This document shows, piece after piece, positions 11,049 to 22,654 of a DNA stretch of 64,000 nt. The notes beneath the pieces were generated by a model. The model was not told where the DNA came from, searched no databases, and saw nothing but the letters and a program-made list of their open reading frames with translations. Source of the stretch: Ichthyophis bannanicus. Lineage: Eukaryota; Chordata; Amphibia; Gymnophiona; Ichthyophiidae. Location: positions 330,602,297-330,666,296 of the forward strand of contig CM066040.1 in assembly GCA_033557465.1 (NCBI GenBank), read 5' to 3'. The translations under genes were made by a program, and so were the position numbers. Numbering within the stretch: position 1 is the first letter of the stretch; each line of letters starts with the position of its first letter.

Positions 11049-11235
11049 AACTGAGGAGAGTTGGTGAGAAAGGCGGGAAGGCAGTGCGCATGCGCTGGTG
11101 GAGGCTCCCAAAAGCTTTCTTCTGGGAAGCTGGGGAGCTTTCCCGCGCAGGCTCCGTCGGTACCGACGTACCCATATGTGAGGACTAATTCCTGCTGTTC
11201 CCAGAGATCACCTGTTACAGGTAAGTAACTGTGCT
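11049..11235 (-). repeat. DIRS A right inverted terminal repeat
   Basis: Inverted copy of the left arm with a further ~25 bp at the outer end (ATCACCTGTTACAGG then TAAGTAACTGTGCT) that is absent from the left arm but present in the ICR. Confidence 0.9.
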
Positions 11236-11984
11236 TTCCTTCAAAACTTTATTTAACTGGGTCTCTTTTCCTTCACCGTATTATCCAGGGTTGCATTTAT
11301 TGTAATCATAACCCCCCTCCCACCCCCATCCTGTAGCCTGGCTGCTACCTCCAAAAGAAGTCTTCCTGAGGCCTATTAGGTGGATAGAGATTCCCAAAAA
11401 TAAAGACCACCTGATTAATTTTAGCCTCGATCTCTGAAGTCCTTCTGGTCCCACCATGCACAGGTGTCAAAAAAGAAAAATCCCCACTCCCACAGTCTTT
11501 TGTGTCCTGGGAATTAGATGCAAAGTAACACTTGGGGAAATGCTATGCCTAATCAGCCCCTCACCCTTCTTGCATAAATGAGTTTCCTATGCTAATACAA
11601 CACCAGCTTTCATGTGCTTCAGTTCTCTAAAGCGTATCCTCCTCTTAAAGGGCAAGTTAAGGCCTTTAATATTAAACATGACTACCTTTAGCTCCATTCT
11701 ACCATTTCCCAAACTTGACCAATACAGTCCCACTCTCTTCCCAAATCAAATCCCAGTCTGCCCTCGCCTCTCCCTGCCCCCCTACACCCCAAAATCTCTC
11801 TCCCTCTCCCACCAAAGAACTGTCATCTCTGAAGCTTTTGGATGCCCCAAAGGAACAGCCACCATGCACTCTTCCTCATTCATACTCCTTATGGCATCCC
11901 ACCCATCCAGTAATATATCTCTTAAAACCCACCTTTTCTTACAAGCCTTTCCATCACCAGATGGCAGAATAGCCTGATTCTTCT
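11236..11984 (-). mobile_element. L1-like LINE, 5' part of ORF2, split by DIRS A
   Basis: On the minus strand from about 11690 the text reads as the start of an L1-type APE endonuclease: VVMFNIKGLNLPFKRRIRF, ELKHMKAGVVLA, then ETHL and further on GGDYNK. This is the N-terminal half of the domain whose C-terminal half lies at 5586 and below. Positions 11690-11984 would be the upstream spacer or ORF1 end of the LINE; I see no recognisable protein there. Stops interrupt the frame. Confidence 0.7.
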
Positions 11985-12189
11985 CTCCCTCTTATCTGTT
12001 CTCTTCTTTCTCCTCTTCTCCAAAGAAGTCTCTCTACAATAAGAATGAGAAATTCTTCTCTTCCTATCCTCCTGCTTCTCAGTATCAGGGTCAAACACCA
12101 CAGAAGAGGCAGCAGCCTCCTACACAAAAGAAGCCACAGGTGGCTAAATCTCAGCCAGCTCTGCAGCCACAGTCTGCACCTGGTTTTTG

Positions 12190-14095
12190 ACCCTTTCCTG
12201 GAGAACATTGCCACTGTGCCTCTGGAGGACCCCCACCCCTTCCACGTAACAGGCAGACTGTGCCACTATGCCCACAGATGGCACCTCATCACCTCATAAT
12301 AGTGGACACTCACCATAGTTGAGGAAGGGTACAGACTTCATCTGCAAACTCTGCCCCCTTCCACATTCAAGGTGGAATATCAAACGCAACCCCCACTCAC
12401 TGCTCTCCTGCAAGACAAGGTGTCCTCTCTTCTGTCTCAGAGTGCCACAGAAGATGTCCCAATATCCCAACAGGGAGTGGGCTTCTATCCTCCCTACTTT
12501 CTCATTCCAAAGAAAACTGGAGGGTACAGGCCCTCTCTGGAGCTCAGAAACCTCAACAGGTTTCTAGTCCACAAAAGTTCCAGAAGATCTCTCTCGGGAC
12601 TCTTCTTCCCTACCTCCAGAGTCAAGATTGGCTCTGTTCTCTAGATCTAAAAGAAGTGTACACACATCCTCATCCATCCAGGACACAGGAAATATCTGCG
12701 CTTCACCTTTCAGGGAAAACATTATCAATACAGTCCTTCCTTTCGGACTCTCCTCTGCCTCTTCACAAAGTGCATGGCAGTCTTGGCCGCATATCTAAGA
12801 ACTCTGAGGATATTTGTCTTCCCCTACTTAGATGACTGGCTAATAAAGGCAGACACCTCCCAAGAGGTACTGCTTTCCTTGCATTGTACCGTCACAGTAC
12901 TGCAACACTTGGGATTTGAAATAAACTTCCCAAAACCCCAGCTCACTTCAACTCAAAGACTAGAGTTTATTGGAGCTCTACTAGACACCCAGCAGTCCAG
13001 GGTGTTTCTACTCCAGCTGCATTGTGCCTGTCTAGTCGAACTAGCATCCCAGATGCTCCTACGAGACCACCTGACAGTCCAAGAGATGCTGCAGCTCCTT
13101 GGGTACATGGCCTCCACAGTACAAGTCATTCCATCTGCCTGACTACATATGCGGACAGCCCAGTGGACTCTTGCCTTCCAGTGGAAGCAGGTCTCAGGCC
13201 ATCTCCTGGACAGAATCCAAGTCACTGCCCATCTAACTACATCCCTTCAGTGATGGTGTTCTCCAGAAAACCTGCTCGTAGGATTATCTTTTCAGATGCC
13301 TCCACGTCAATGCACCCTGATGACGGATGACTCCAAACTGGGTTGGGGAGCCCATCTGGGCAACCTGACTACACAGGTGCTCTGGACAACACAGGAGTCA
13401 CAACTCCAGATCAATCTCCTGGAACTTCGGGCTATCTCCAATGCCCTCTGGGTGTTCCAACACCACCTCAAAGCACAACAGGTCATAGTCAGGACAGACA
13501 ATCAGGTTACCGTGTTCTATGTGAACAAGCAGGGAGGAAAAGCCTCTTTAGCCCTCTGCAAGGAGGCGATACACCTCTGGTCCCTTTGCCATTGCTCATC
13601 AAATACACCTCCAAGCGGTGTACCTCTCGGGGGAGCCCAGTATTTTGGCAGACAGAGTGAGTCACATCCTTCTTCCTCGTGAATGGTCTCTGCATCCGGA
13701 CACAACGTCCTACATCTTCCAGACCTGGGGAACTCCAGACATAGATCTGTTTGTGACTCCACAGAATGCAAAGCTTCCTCGCTTCTGCACAAGAACTCTG
13801 ATATCCACCAGCCAACAGGTGAATGCCTTCCACCTACACTGAGGTCAGAGTCTGCTTTATGTGTTCCCTCCTATGCCCCTCATTCCCAAGATGCTTTTCA
13901 GGCTTCAATCTGACAGGGGCTCCATGATTCTCATAGCCCCTTACTGTTCGTGGCAACCATGGTTTCTGCTACTGCTACGTCTGACTCAAACTCATCTTCT
14001 ACGATTGGGATGTGCACCAGATCTACTCTCCCAGGACAACGGCTCACTATTCCATCCAATCTACAGTTTCTCCGCCTCATAGCTTGCTGGTGAGA
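12190..14095 (+). pseudogene. DIRS B reverse transcriptase/RNase H (broken)
   Basis: Recognisable blocks in several frames: FYPPYFLIPKKTGGYRPSLEL near 12485, YLDDWLIKA near 12825, RNase H with DDSKLGWGAH near 13330, NLLELRAISNALWVF, TDNQVTVFYVNKQGG near 13495, then TPDIDLFVTPQNAKLPRFC near 13735 and a YVFPPMPLIP-like piece near 13860. Multiple stops and frameshifts separate them. The domain order equals that of copies A and C. Confidence 0.82.
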
Positions 14096-14099
14096 GCAT

Positions 14100-15130
14100 A
14101 GCTTTACAAGGCTTTGACCTTACTCAAGAGGTTAAGGAGATCCTTTTGGCTTCTCAAAAGCCCTCCACCAGATGTTCATATGCTTTTAAGTGGCATAGAT
14201 TCTCTGTCTGGTGCTCCCAAAAAGATCTCAATCCCTTTTCTGCTCCAATGGAGTCACTCCTCCAGTATCTCCTCTACCTGGCCTCGGCAGGTCTAAAGAC
14301 AAACTTGGTGAGAGTCCACCTTAGTGCCATTTTGGCCTCTCATCATCTGCTCGATGGACAGCCCATCTCCACACAACCGCTAGTAGTGTGTTTCATGAGA
14401 GGTCTCCTGCTGTCCAAACCTCCCATTAAGTTACCTCTGGTAGCTTGTGAGACCTCAATGTCATTCTAGCACAGCTTCTCAAGCCGCCCTTTGAACCTCA
14501 CGTAAGTTCCTCTCTTGGAAGGTAATCTTCCTAATTGCCCTCACTTCAGCTAGATGCATTAGTGAGCTTCAAGCTTTGGTGGCGGATCCACCCTATACCT
14601 GCTTCCACCATGACAAAGTAGTCCTTTGGACTCATCCATACTTTATGCCAAAGGTGGTATCTTCCTTCCTTCTAAAGCAGTCAATTTACCTTCCAGTTTT
14701 CTTTCCAAAACCTCATGTGTCTTGAGCGGAATCAACTCTGCACATCTTGACTGCAAACGTGCATTGGTTTTTTTTATCTCCAAAGGACTTGAGGTCATCG
14801 TAAAGCCTTGCAGTTGTTCATCTAATTTGACCCCAGTTACCTAGGATTATCTGTTTCTTAGCGTATGCTGTCCAGATGGCTAGCAAACTGCATTTCATTT
14901 GCCTATGACAAGGTAGGGCTCTCCTTGGAAGAGCATGTCACTGCTCACAACGTTCGCACCATGACTACCTCGATGGCAAACCTACGCTCAATAGCCATCA
15001 ATGAAATTTGTAAAGCAGCAACTTGATCTTCTGTCCATACCTTTGCTGCCCATTATTGTCTGGACAAGGACTCCCATCAGGATGCGATGTTTGTTCAGGC
15101 TGTACTTCAACACCTCTTTCAGACTTAGAT
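14100..15130 (+). pseudogene. DIRS B tyrosine recombinase (broken)
   Basis: The core-binding part is visible at 14146-14460 (ASQKPSTRCSYAFKWHRFSVWC, NLVRVHLSAI, RGLLLSKPPI). The catalytic Arg region, which in A and C reads SARR, is altered near 14555 (SARCISELQ). An HNVR-type box lies near 14949 and an AHYC end near 15050. Several stops and at least one deletion, near 14500, break the frame. Confidence 0.8.
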
Positions 15131-15265
15131 GCAACTCCTACCCTGCATCCCGGACTTGGAAGATACCAGAAATCCTTGTAGGATCGATGACCTCATCATG
15201 CCTGCTCCGAGGCAAACCTCCACCGTTTCTGAGGTCACTTCATCTGGCATCTGAGAGCTAAGGCG

Positions 15266-15366
15266 TCCCATATGTGAAGACTACATTCCTGCTTTTCCTG
15301 AGGATAGCGTAGTTACTCATATGTAACAGGTGATCTCCGGGAACAGCAGGAATTTAGTCTTCACAA
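15266..15366. repeat. DIRS B internal complementary region
   Basis: Complements of a left terminus (CATATGTGAAGACTACATTC...) and of the right terminus are joined at about 15305, as in the other copies. It records the left end that this truncated copy has lost. Confidence 0.8.
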
Positions 15367-15423
15367 TTCGCCTACCTCCCCTAGGAATTATAGGTTTTCA
15401 TTTACTCTCTTTTCTCAGCTACA

Positions 15424-15610
15424 AACTCAATTTAAGAGAGGGAGTTGGGAAGGCAGTCATGCAGGTGCAGTGAAGTACTCCCAAACGTTTTCCAATTGGA
15501 CACTAGGGAGTGTTCCCACACTGACTCCATCGGTACCGATGTCATCCCCATATGTGAAGACTAAATTCCTGCTGTTCCCGGAGATCAGCTATTACAGGTG
15601 AGTAACTGCT
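15424..15610 (-). repeat. DIRS B right terminal repeat
   Basis: Matches the right arms of A and C at reduced identity and ends with CAGGTGAGTAACTGCT. The partner arm is absent. Confidence 0.82.
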
Positions 15611-15905
15611 TTCTGTCCTTTTTTATTTTGGAGTTCCTTTCTCGTCTCACCTTGCTGGTTACGAATTGTTGGTATATCAAGTTTTAAATAAACTAAATAA
15701 GCTAAACTAAACATAACATACCCCTACTGCACACAAGACTTCCATTATTTATACAAATCTCCTATTCAGCATGTACTCAAAGTCCATTTATGAGTTCAGT
15801 TCCAGCAAGGCGTTATAGCCAACTCTTTATCAACATACAGACAAGGCCCAGTGTAAGTCCGCAAGACCTCATGTAGCAAGCACCCTCCCAGAAGTCCTTT
15901 CTATT
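15611..15905. other. unassigned spacer between DIRS B and L2
   Basis: About 295 bp of AT-rich DNA with no open frame or repeat signature that I recognise. It could be a remnant of an older LINE. Confidence 0.4.
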
Positions 15906-16129
15906 TGTACCGGATATTTAATAAAATTAATTTAATTTAATTAACAGATTATTTTATATACCGCTCCTTCCATGATGCGGTTCACATAGAACAACAATAA
16001 ACAGAGCGAGCTGTTTTTACATATAACAATTTGTAACTTGGGAATTACAGTTAACAATTAACAATTAGTGAACTATATACAAATGAACAGAATTAAAACT
16101 ATATACAGTTATTTGTTGTTCAAATGTCT

Positions 16130-19098
16130 TCAATGCATTGTTTTAGGGCTACAGTATTTCATTCCTTTGTTGAAAAATGTATTATCTGGAGTAGGATTAT
16201 CCTTTATCGAGCTGAGAGGTGAGTTCGTTTCGGATCCATAGTGCATTGTAAATAGGTGTGTTTTAAGTTTTTTCCTAAACTCCATGATTTCAGGTAATTG
16301 TCTTAATTCTATTGGAATTGTGTTCCACAAGATGGGGGCTGCATGGGAGAAGGCTTTCTTGTTTGTGGATTTTTTGGCCCTAATGAATTCTTTTGGTGGT
16401 GTTAGTTTATTTAACTGGTCTCTCCTTTGGGGATTATGGGTGGGTTCTATTTTGATGAGGTTATTTATGGTCCGGGGTGCAGTTTTATTTATGGCTTTGT
16501 AGGTGGTTAAGAGAGTTTTGTATTCTATTCGGCTTTGAATCGGAAGCCAGTGTAAATTTTCTAAAATCGGGGTTATATGTTGGAAAGGTGGGGCCTTCGT
16601 AATGGTCCTTGCTGCCGCGTTTTGTGCTAATTGAAGTTTTTTTAAGGCTTGCTTAGTTACACCAAGTAGGATTTGATTTGCAAAGTCGAAATGGGGGGTT
16701 ATAATTGCTTGTATGACTCGTTGGAAATCCTGTAAGTGCATTAGGGGGCGGAGTTGCTTTAATATTTTCAGTTTAAAGTAAACTTTTTTTGTTATATTTC
16801 TTACATGTGTGTCCATGCTAAGGTGTTTGTCCAGTATAACGCCTAAGTAACGTATTTCAGATTTTAGTTTGATATCGTTATTCTGCAATGATATATGTGA
16901 GGGGGGAATGAACGTTGTGCTTTTGGTTACTATTAGGGCTTCTGTTTTTGAGTGATTGATGTACAGGTTGTTTTCATTTAGCCAGGTGTTTATTTCATTG
17001 AGGCATTCGTTAATGAGATGTATAGGGATATTTGGTATTTTGAAAGGGACATACATCATAATGTCGTCCGCATATAGGTGATAGTGGACATTGAATTTTT
17101 TAAAGATTTTACAGATGTGTTTTAAGTATATATTAAATAGTAACGCTGACAGTGCTGAACCTTGTGGGAGGCCTAGTTCTTGATTGTATGTTTTTGAGGT
17201 GAGATTACCGATTTGTACCGTTTGAGTTCGGTCTGTTAGATAAGAGGTAAACCATTTTAGAACAGTAGATTTTATACCTATTTGCCTAAGTTTATTAATC
17301 ATTGTTGAATGGTGCACACTGTCAAAAGCTGCGGAGACATCAATGAATATAAGTAAGAATGCTTGTTTTGAGTTGTCTATTCCCCTTACAAGCGTGTCGA
17401 TTAGAACTGTTAGGAGTGACTCTACACCGTGTCTGGGGCGAAACCCATACTGCTGGTCATCTAGTGGGGCTGAGCAATCAATGTACTCTTGAGTTTGAAT
17501 TTGTACGGCTTTTTCAATTAATTTAGCCATAAACGGAATACTCAATATGGGTCTGTAGGATTTAGGTGATGATTTGTCAAGGGTTGTGTTTTTTAGGATT
17601 GGGCGGATCTGTGCGTGTTTTAGTGTAGGGGGTAGGTATCCGTTTTTAAGGGAAAGATTTATTATTGGGAGTATGAATTGAGAGAGTATGGATAGAGAGT
17701 TCTTTATCCAGGTTACTGGACAAGGGTCAAGTAGTGATGTAGTTGTATTAATGTTTGTGATAATGTTCTTGAGCTCAACCTTGGATAGGGGTTGGAATAC
17801 AGACCATTCATCTGTGTTAAGTATTTGAGAATTATTTACTGGATTAGGTGGTGGGGGATGAGACGTTGTTTTGTTCATGTAGTAATTTGCCAATGTCTGT
17901 GGGGTAATGTCTGTGATTTCGTTGCTGGAGTTGTGGATATTATTTGTCAGTTTTTGTACTATTGAGAAAAGTTCTCTGGGTCTATTTATTGCGTTATTTA
18001 AGATGGAGGCATGGTAATTTTTCTTGGCATTGTTTATTGCGTCTTTATACTTGTTAAGGAGCGTGAGGTATAAATCTTTTGTATTTGTGTTTTTATTTTT
18101 CCTCCATTTACATTCAGCTTTCCTTAAATTCTTTTTCATTAGTTTTAAATCCTTATTGTACCATGGGGTTTGACCAACTTTAGAATGCGTGTTTCTCTTA
18201 ATTATTTGTTTTTTAGCTGCAGCGTTGTTGATAGTTTTGTGCCAATTAGTTACTGCTGCGTCTAGGTCTAGTGGTGAGTTTGATAAGTTAGGAATTATGA
18301 GGTCTAGGAATTCTTCTTCATTGTATTTTTTAAATCTTGAGTTTGGTGTATTAGTTGGTATTCGTTTAACTGATGTATTGTTTATTGTGATATTAAAGTT
18401 AATGAGGTAATGGTCTGACCATGGGATCGGTGTGCAATTGAGGGAGGTGGGGTTATAGAGTTGGTGGAGTATGTTTGGCAAGAAGACCATGTCAAGAATA
18501 CTACCTTTTCCATGTGTGCTAGTGTTTATTATTTGGAGAAAATCCATATCTACTGTTGATTCTAGGAAGAGGGAAGCATATGAGGCTGGTAAGGAGGGGA
18601 GGTTAAAGTCTCCAAGCATTAGAATTGGGTTTTGATCAGTGGAAGAACTTAGAAAATCAATTAGTGGGTCCAGGTTTTCTGACTGTTGGTCTGGTGGTCT
18701 GTAAATTAGGCAGATTGTTATGTTGCCAATTTTCACTGTGATGGTATCTATGTTGGTGGGTAGGTTCGATGTTAGTTTTTTGGCTTTTAGTTCCTTTTTA
18801 ACATTATTAGTACTCCACCACCTTTTTTGTGAGTTCTATGTGTGTAGAAAGTGTCATAGTCATTGTTGCTTAGTTGATTTAAGTAGACACTGTCTGTGTC
18901 TGATAGCCATGTCTCAGTTATACATAGTATATCTGGTTTTTGATTGTCTAGTATTTCTGTGAATATAGGTAACTTATTTTTCATTGATCTGGCATTAATT
19001 AGAATTATTGATAATGATTCTAGATTTTTACATAGCTTCGTGTTTGATGACTGAGGGGGTGAGGAATATTTTATATGAATTAATCTATGGTTGTTCAT
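16130..19098 (-). pseudogene. L2 endonuclease-reverse transcriptase ORF (one frameshift)
   Basis: Endonuclease: ILINARSMKNKLP near 19010, ITETWLSD near 18920, YRPPDQQ near 18695 and LMLGDFNLPSL near 18620. RT: SYRPILSIPFMAKLIEKA near 17545, FIDVSAAFDSVHH near 17340, LPQGSALSALLFNIYL near 17160, YADDIMMY near 17060. A C-terminal domain follows, ending at the stop near 16130. The frame 19098-18787 ends and the 868-codon frame 18736-16130 begins within an A-rich stretch near 18795; a 1-nt loss in an A run explains the break. Apart from this the protein appears complete at roughly 990 residues, so the copy is young. Confidence 0.88.
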
Positions 19099-19276
19099 TT
19101 TGGAATGATGTGCTATGTATGGATGCCATGATGGGGGGGTTGTTTCGTGTTAGACTGTGTATGATGGGGATGTTTTTAACGTTGTTGTTAGGTAGGCTAT
19201 GAGCAAGGGTTATTAGCACTGCTATGGTGATGCTGATTAATGTAATTTTACGATTGTGAGGGTTAAGTAGTTGCAT
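19085..19276 (-). CDS. short leader ORF of the L2 element
   Basis: A 63-codon frame starts with MQLLNPHNRKITLISITIAV, a basic then hydrophobic N-terminus. Its end overlaps the first ATG of the endonuclease frame by 14 nt. It may be the true N-terminus of the large protein, lost by a frameshift, or a separate small upstream ORF. I do not recognise a domain. Confidence 0.4.
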   Translation of the reverse strand: MQLLNPHNRKITLISITIAVLITLAHSLPNNNVKNIPIIHSLTRNNPPIMASIHSTSFQNEQP

Positions 19277-19292
19277 TTTGGCTAAGGTATTT

Positions 19293-19500
19293 TACTGGCA
19301 ACAGTAAAAGATTAATTTCAAAGTAAATGCAGGTACAGCTGAAAATACTGGCAACAGTAAAAGATTAATTTCTATGTAATGGCAGGTACAGTTGAAAATA
19401 CTGGCAACAGTAAAAGATTAATTTCAATGTAAATGCAGGTACAGCTGAAATTATTGGCAACAGTAAAAGGTTGCTTTCAATGTAATTGCAGGAACAGATG
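19293..19500. repeat. tandem 53-bp repeats in the L2 5' region
   Basis: Four head-to-tail units begin at 19293, 19346, 19399 and 19452, each opening with TACTGGCAACAGTAAAAG (last one TATTGGCAACAG) and ending near CAGGTACAGCTGAAA. They sit directly upstream of the LINE ORFs, where promoter monomers occur in some LINEs; a promoter role is inference. Confidence 0.9.
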
Positions 19501-19889
19501 TGATAGTGTCAGCAGGGATAGGTAAGTGAGGTTAGGTAGACACCCCAGTTCAGTTGAATTAAGAAACAGGATAAAGTCAATGTTTGTATTGCTTATACTT
19601 GCTGCGGTTTGAGTATCTGATGTGTGGAAGATGTACGGAGTCTCAACCTTGAGGGAGCTGTACTCTGATGGCGCTTCTGGTCTCGGTGTGATTTTCTGAC
19701 GGTTAAGATCATGCCCCTGGTTGGAGTATTTCTCTTAGGTGGTGCTGAGCTTCAGTGCTGTAGTATTCGTATACTGGATCAATGTGGTTCATATTTTGGG
19801 GCTAAGTTCGGTTAGCGTAGTCTTCCGCCCCGGTCCACGCCTAAGGGTGGCTATTATTTCACACTTACTGTGCAATTGTTATTAATATA

Positions 19890-20154
19890 AGACCCGAATT
19901 TCAGTTGGGTGGTGCTATGCGCCGCGTTGGCACATAGCCTACCCATCTCCCGCCTAACCCGGATTTTCCATGCTGGGGCCATATGCGGCCCTAGCATTGA
20001 AAATCTGGGTGTCGCCACACTGCCAGGTAGCCAGAGGAGCTACCCATGTAGCACTGATTTTTGATGCTACACAGTTAGCCCCAGCGCCTTAAAGATAGGC
20101 GATGTTTTCCCACACCTATCTTTAAGGTACAGAGCGCTAACCATGTAGCATCGA
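19890..20154. mobile_element. fold-back (MITE-like) element, left part
   Basis: GC-rich palindromic DNA with a strong hairpin at about 20088-20131 (CCTTAAAGATAGG ... CCTATCTTTAAGG) flanked by inverted GCTAACCATGTAGCAT-type text. The outer end has GACCCGAATTTCAG. It is interrupted by DIRS E and resumes at 26101. No coding capacity. Confidence 0.6.
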
Positions 20155-20312
20155 TTCTCCGGGAACAAGCAGGAAGTCAGTCCTCACATATGGGTGACGT
20201 CGACGGAGCCCCCATGCAGAGCAAATCCCCAGCTTTCGAAGAAAGCCTTTTGGACTGCATCACGCATGTGCGGTCCCCTTCCCGCCCAAGGGTGCCATCT
20301 TGCTCAGTCTTC
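20155..20312 (+). repeat. DIRS E left inverted terminal repeat
   Basis: Starts TTCTCCGGGAACAAGC and contains GTGACGTCGACGGAG. The right arm matches inverted, with a 6-bp length difference at the GTCGAC motif. Confidence 0.9.
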
Positions 20313-20504
20313 TTTTTTCCACGGAGCCCAATGGACATCGTCCTAGTTTCCCCATGGAAAAAATGATAAAAGTTTAAAAATTGTATTTTTCTGCTGCCGG
20401 TTCGACGCTGGTTCCCCTTCCCGCTCAGCTCGGTACACCGGTATCGAGTCTGGTCTATTTTTTCGTTTTTGTCCTTAGTGACTAGTGTTCGTGCTTTTTT
20501 CTTT

Positions 20505-22650
20505 TTAGCTGGCAGTGTGAGTGTGATCAGTGCACAAAACTAATGTCTCTCACTGACACACATGGCTGCTGCCTCCGATGCCTCTGGCCCGACCATGACC
20601 CCATGGTCTGTGGCCCGTGCAAAAAGATTTATTTATTTATATTCTCTTATATACCGCACTATTCTGCATCAGTGTGGTTTACATTGAACAAACCGAAATT
20701 ACATTGAACAGGGCATTATAATGTGGAGATAACTATTTTACAGGGAACATGGGCTATGGAGGGTTAAGTGGCTTGCCCAAGACCACAAGGAGCACCTGTG
20801 GGACTAGAAACCCCAGTCCTTCCGGCCCAAGGTTGCTGTCCTCTAGTGGGATTTGAACCCCCGACCTTCCGGCCTGAAGTACTTTGCCCCAACCACTAGG
20901 CCACTCCTCCACTAAGATGTCTTCTAAGTCATTGAGGAGCAGGCAGCAGCAACATGACAGGATTCTTCCCGAGTCTGCAACTGCCCGGGCCTGGACCTCG
21001 TCAGAGGCCTCAACCTCTCGGGAGCTGTCTGATCCTGAGCAGCATCGGATGTCCTCTGAAAGGGGGTCTCCCTCGCGAAGAAAAAATCCGTGAGGGTGGT
21101 GTCGTCTGAGAGCTGCGAATGGCCTGATCCCCTTGCGGGCTTGGTCGCGGAGACTGGCTCACCGCTCCGGATCCTCGGAGTCGGAGAGGCCTGCCAAACT
21201 CCCTCGAAAAGACCCGGAGACGCCAAGGAAGGTAAGCACTGTCCTCGTTGTTGACTCTCCCCCGGGAGAGCCGGCGTCGGGCCTGACGATGTCGGGACCC
21301 ATGCCGGGGGCTGCAGAGCCTCCTGAGCTCGATCTCAGGTTGGCGGCCTTGGAGCGCAGCGTGTCTGCTTTCATGGACCAGCAGCGGGCGCTGATGGCCG
21401 GTCTCACACGTCTGTCCACCCCGACCACCGGGACTTCGACGTCCAAGTTGACCCCGGAGGTCGAGCCGATCCTCGAGACAATAAGGTCTTGAGTCAATCC
21501 TCGGCTGAGGTCCCCCTCGACCTCCCGTTCAGGACTGAGGTCGTTGACGCCGATTCCCTCAGCGTCGGGACAGCCGAGACTGAAGCCCTCAAGGCCGGAG
21601 CCAGTCGACTCCTCCTCGGAGTCCGGTTGGGAGACGGAGGACGAGGAGTCCCCGGGCACCCACCATACCAAGTACGTCCCATCAGACTCCCCGGGATCTG
21701 AACCTCAGAGATGGTCACCCCTGGAGGACACCCGGTTCTTGGACTTCGTCCAGGACATGGCAAAGGCTTTGTTATTCCCGGCGGATGCCGAGGAGGAACC
21801 TCGAGCTGAGGAGTTTGACTTTCCTCCAAAGGAAGCCCTTACTGTACCGGTGCCCCCCATTCTGAAACGGCTGATGCTCTGAATGTGGGAGACACCGGCC
21901 TCGATGCCAGTCCTCAGCGGGCGAATTGATTCCATCTATCGAGTTCGCAAGAGCCCTGGGTTCCAAAAGGCACAGGTGCCTCACAACTCCATGGTTGTGG
22001 AATCGGCCATGCACTGGCTCAAGAGCCAGAAGATGCACTCCTCGGGAAGCCCGCAACATGGATGCTCTCGACAGAAAGTGCTACCAGGGTTCGATGCTGT
22101 CATGCCGAATCCAGACATACCAGCTGTACCTGGGCATGTACCTGCGAGACCTGGCAAAGGAGATTGCTGGGTTCTCCACTGGTCTCTCCGAGGGACCTTT
22201 GCAGTGCTTCCAGGTTTTGTCCACTGGGATCCGGGAGTGCTCGAAGTTTATGACTCGAGCAGCCTATGACGGCTTCGAGGCTTCGGCCCGGGTAGCGGGG
22301 GCCAGCATCGGTGCACGACACCAGGCATGGCTACAGTCGTCAGACCAGGAGCCATGGGTTCAGGACAAGTTGATTGATGTCCCTTGCCGAGGCGAAAACC
22401 TCTTTGGCAAGCCCATGACTGTGAAGGCTGCCGAGATCGAGTCTGAGTACCTGACCCGGACAAGACTCGAGAAGAAGGGCTCGGGTAAGAAGCCCTTTTT
22501 CCTGAGAAAAGGATCAGCTTACCGAAACTACCCCATGTATCAGGCCTCCCCAGCAGGGGCAGCAGGCCAAGGGACGGGGGCAAGGCCCGCGTAAGCAAAA
22601 GGCCCCCAAGCCCCAGGCACTGGCTCCGGCCCAGTCCGGAGGGGGCTTTT
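20505..22650 (+). pseudogene. DIRS E Gag-like gene (broken)
   Basis: The N-terminal Cys/His module (CDQC, CLRC, DH, CGPC) is at 20537-20625, where a SINE with an AAGAT target duplication interrupts it. After the SINE the frame resumes (KMSSKSLRSRQQQ) through an acidic/Ser-rich stretch (SSESGWETEDEESPG) and a helical block (KSPGFQKAQVPHNSMVVESAMH). A small deletion near 22035 shifts the frame to the one open to 22594. In-frame stops at about 21091, 21490 and 21880 also interrupt it. It corresponds to the intact 584-residue Gag of copy F. Confidence 0.85.
20639..20913 (-). mobile_element. tRNA-derived SINE inserted in DIRS E gag
   Basis: Same family as 61484-61772. The tRNA-like 5' end, with boxes A and B, is at the high-coordinate side (near 20900 and 20850). 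The L2-like tail is at the low side, with TTATTTATTTATATTC. The target duplication AAGAT lies at 20634-20638 and 20914-20918. Confidence 0.9.
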
Positions 22651-22654
22651 GACT

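Larger units (their letters stand above)
5587..11235 (+). mobile_element. DIRS-type retrotransposon, copy A
   Basis: A complete 5.65-kb DIRS element: inverted terminal repeats, a Gag-like gene, an RT/RNase H/methyltransferase-like gene, a tyrosine recombinase gene, and an internal complementary region near the right end. The ends are fixed by the ICR, where the complements of the left and right termini abut at 10904/10905. The element interrupts the endonuclease region of a minus-strand L1-like LINE. No long target duplication is seen, as expected for recombinase-mediated insertion. Gag and RT carry small deletions and a nonsense codon; the recombinase is open up to its catalytic tyrosine. 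It belongs to the same subfamily as copy C, and the D fragment matches its left end most closely. Confidence 0.95.
11985..15610 (+). mobile_element. DIRS-type retrotransposon, copy B (5'-truncated, decayed)
   Basis: The element begins abruptly inside the C-terminal part of a Gag-like gene (basic/Gln-rich, ending at about 12188), continues through RT/RNase H and recombinase, and ends with an ICR and a right terminal repeat. Left terminal repeat and most of gag are missing. The right end has ATCGGTACCGATG where A and C have GTCGGTACCGAC. Wording is related to A/C but clearly diverged, so this is an older subfamily. Its left boundary abuts the L1-like LINE. Confidence 0.85.
15906..19560 (-). mobile_element. 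L2-type LINE, near full length
   Basis: Minus-strand LINE with an APE endonuclease and an RT in one long frame broken once, a 3' end carrying GTGAACCGCATCATGG then GGAGCGGTATATAAAA and an AT-rich TTAATTTAATTAA tail, and a 5' region with tandem 53-bp repeats (19293-19500). The C-terminal wording (HWLPIQSRIEYK, APRTINNLI, LWNTIPIELRQLP, FRKKLKTHLF) is that of the L2 clade. The 3' end is very like the tails of the tRNA-SINEs in this window. The upstream boundary is uncertain; sequence to about 19880 may also belong to it. Confidence 0.88.

Noticed and set aside
19293..19500. CRISPR array
   Set aside because: Units are contiguous 53-bp tandem repeats without unique spacers, inside a LINE of a eukaryote.
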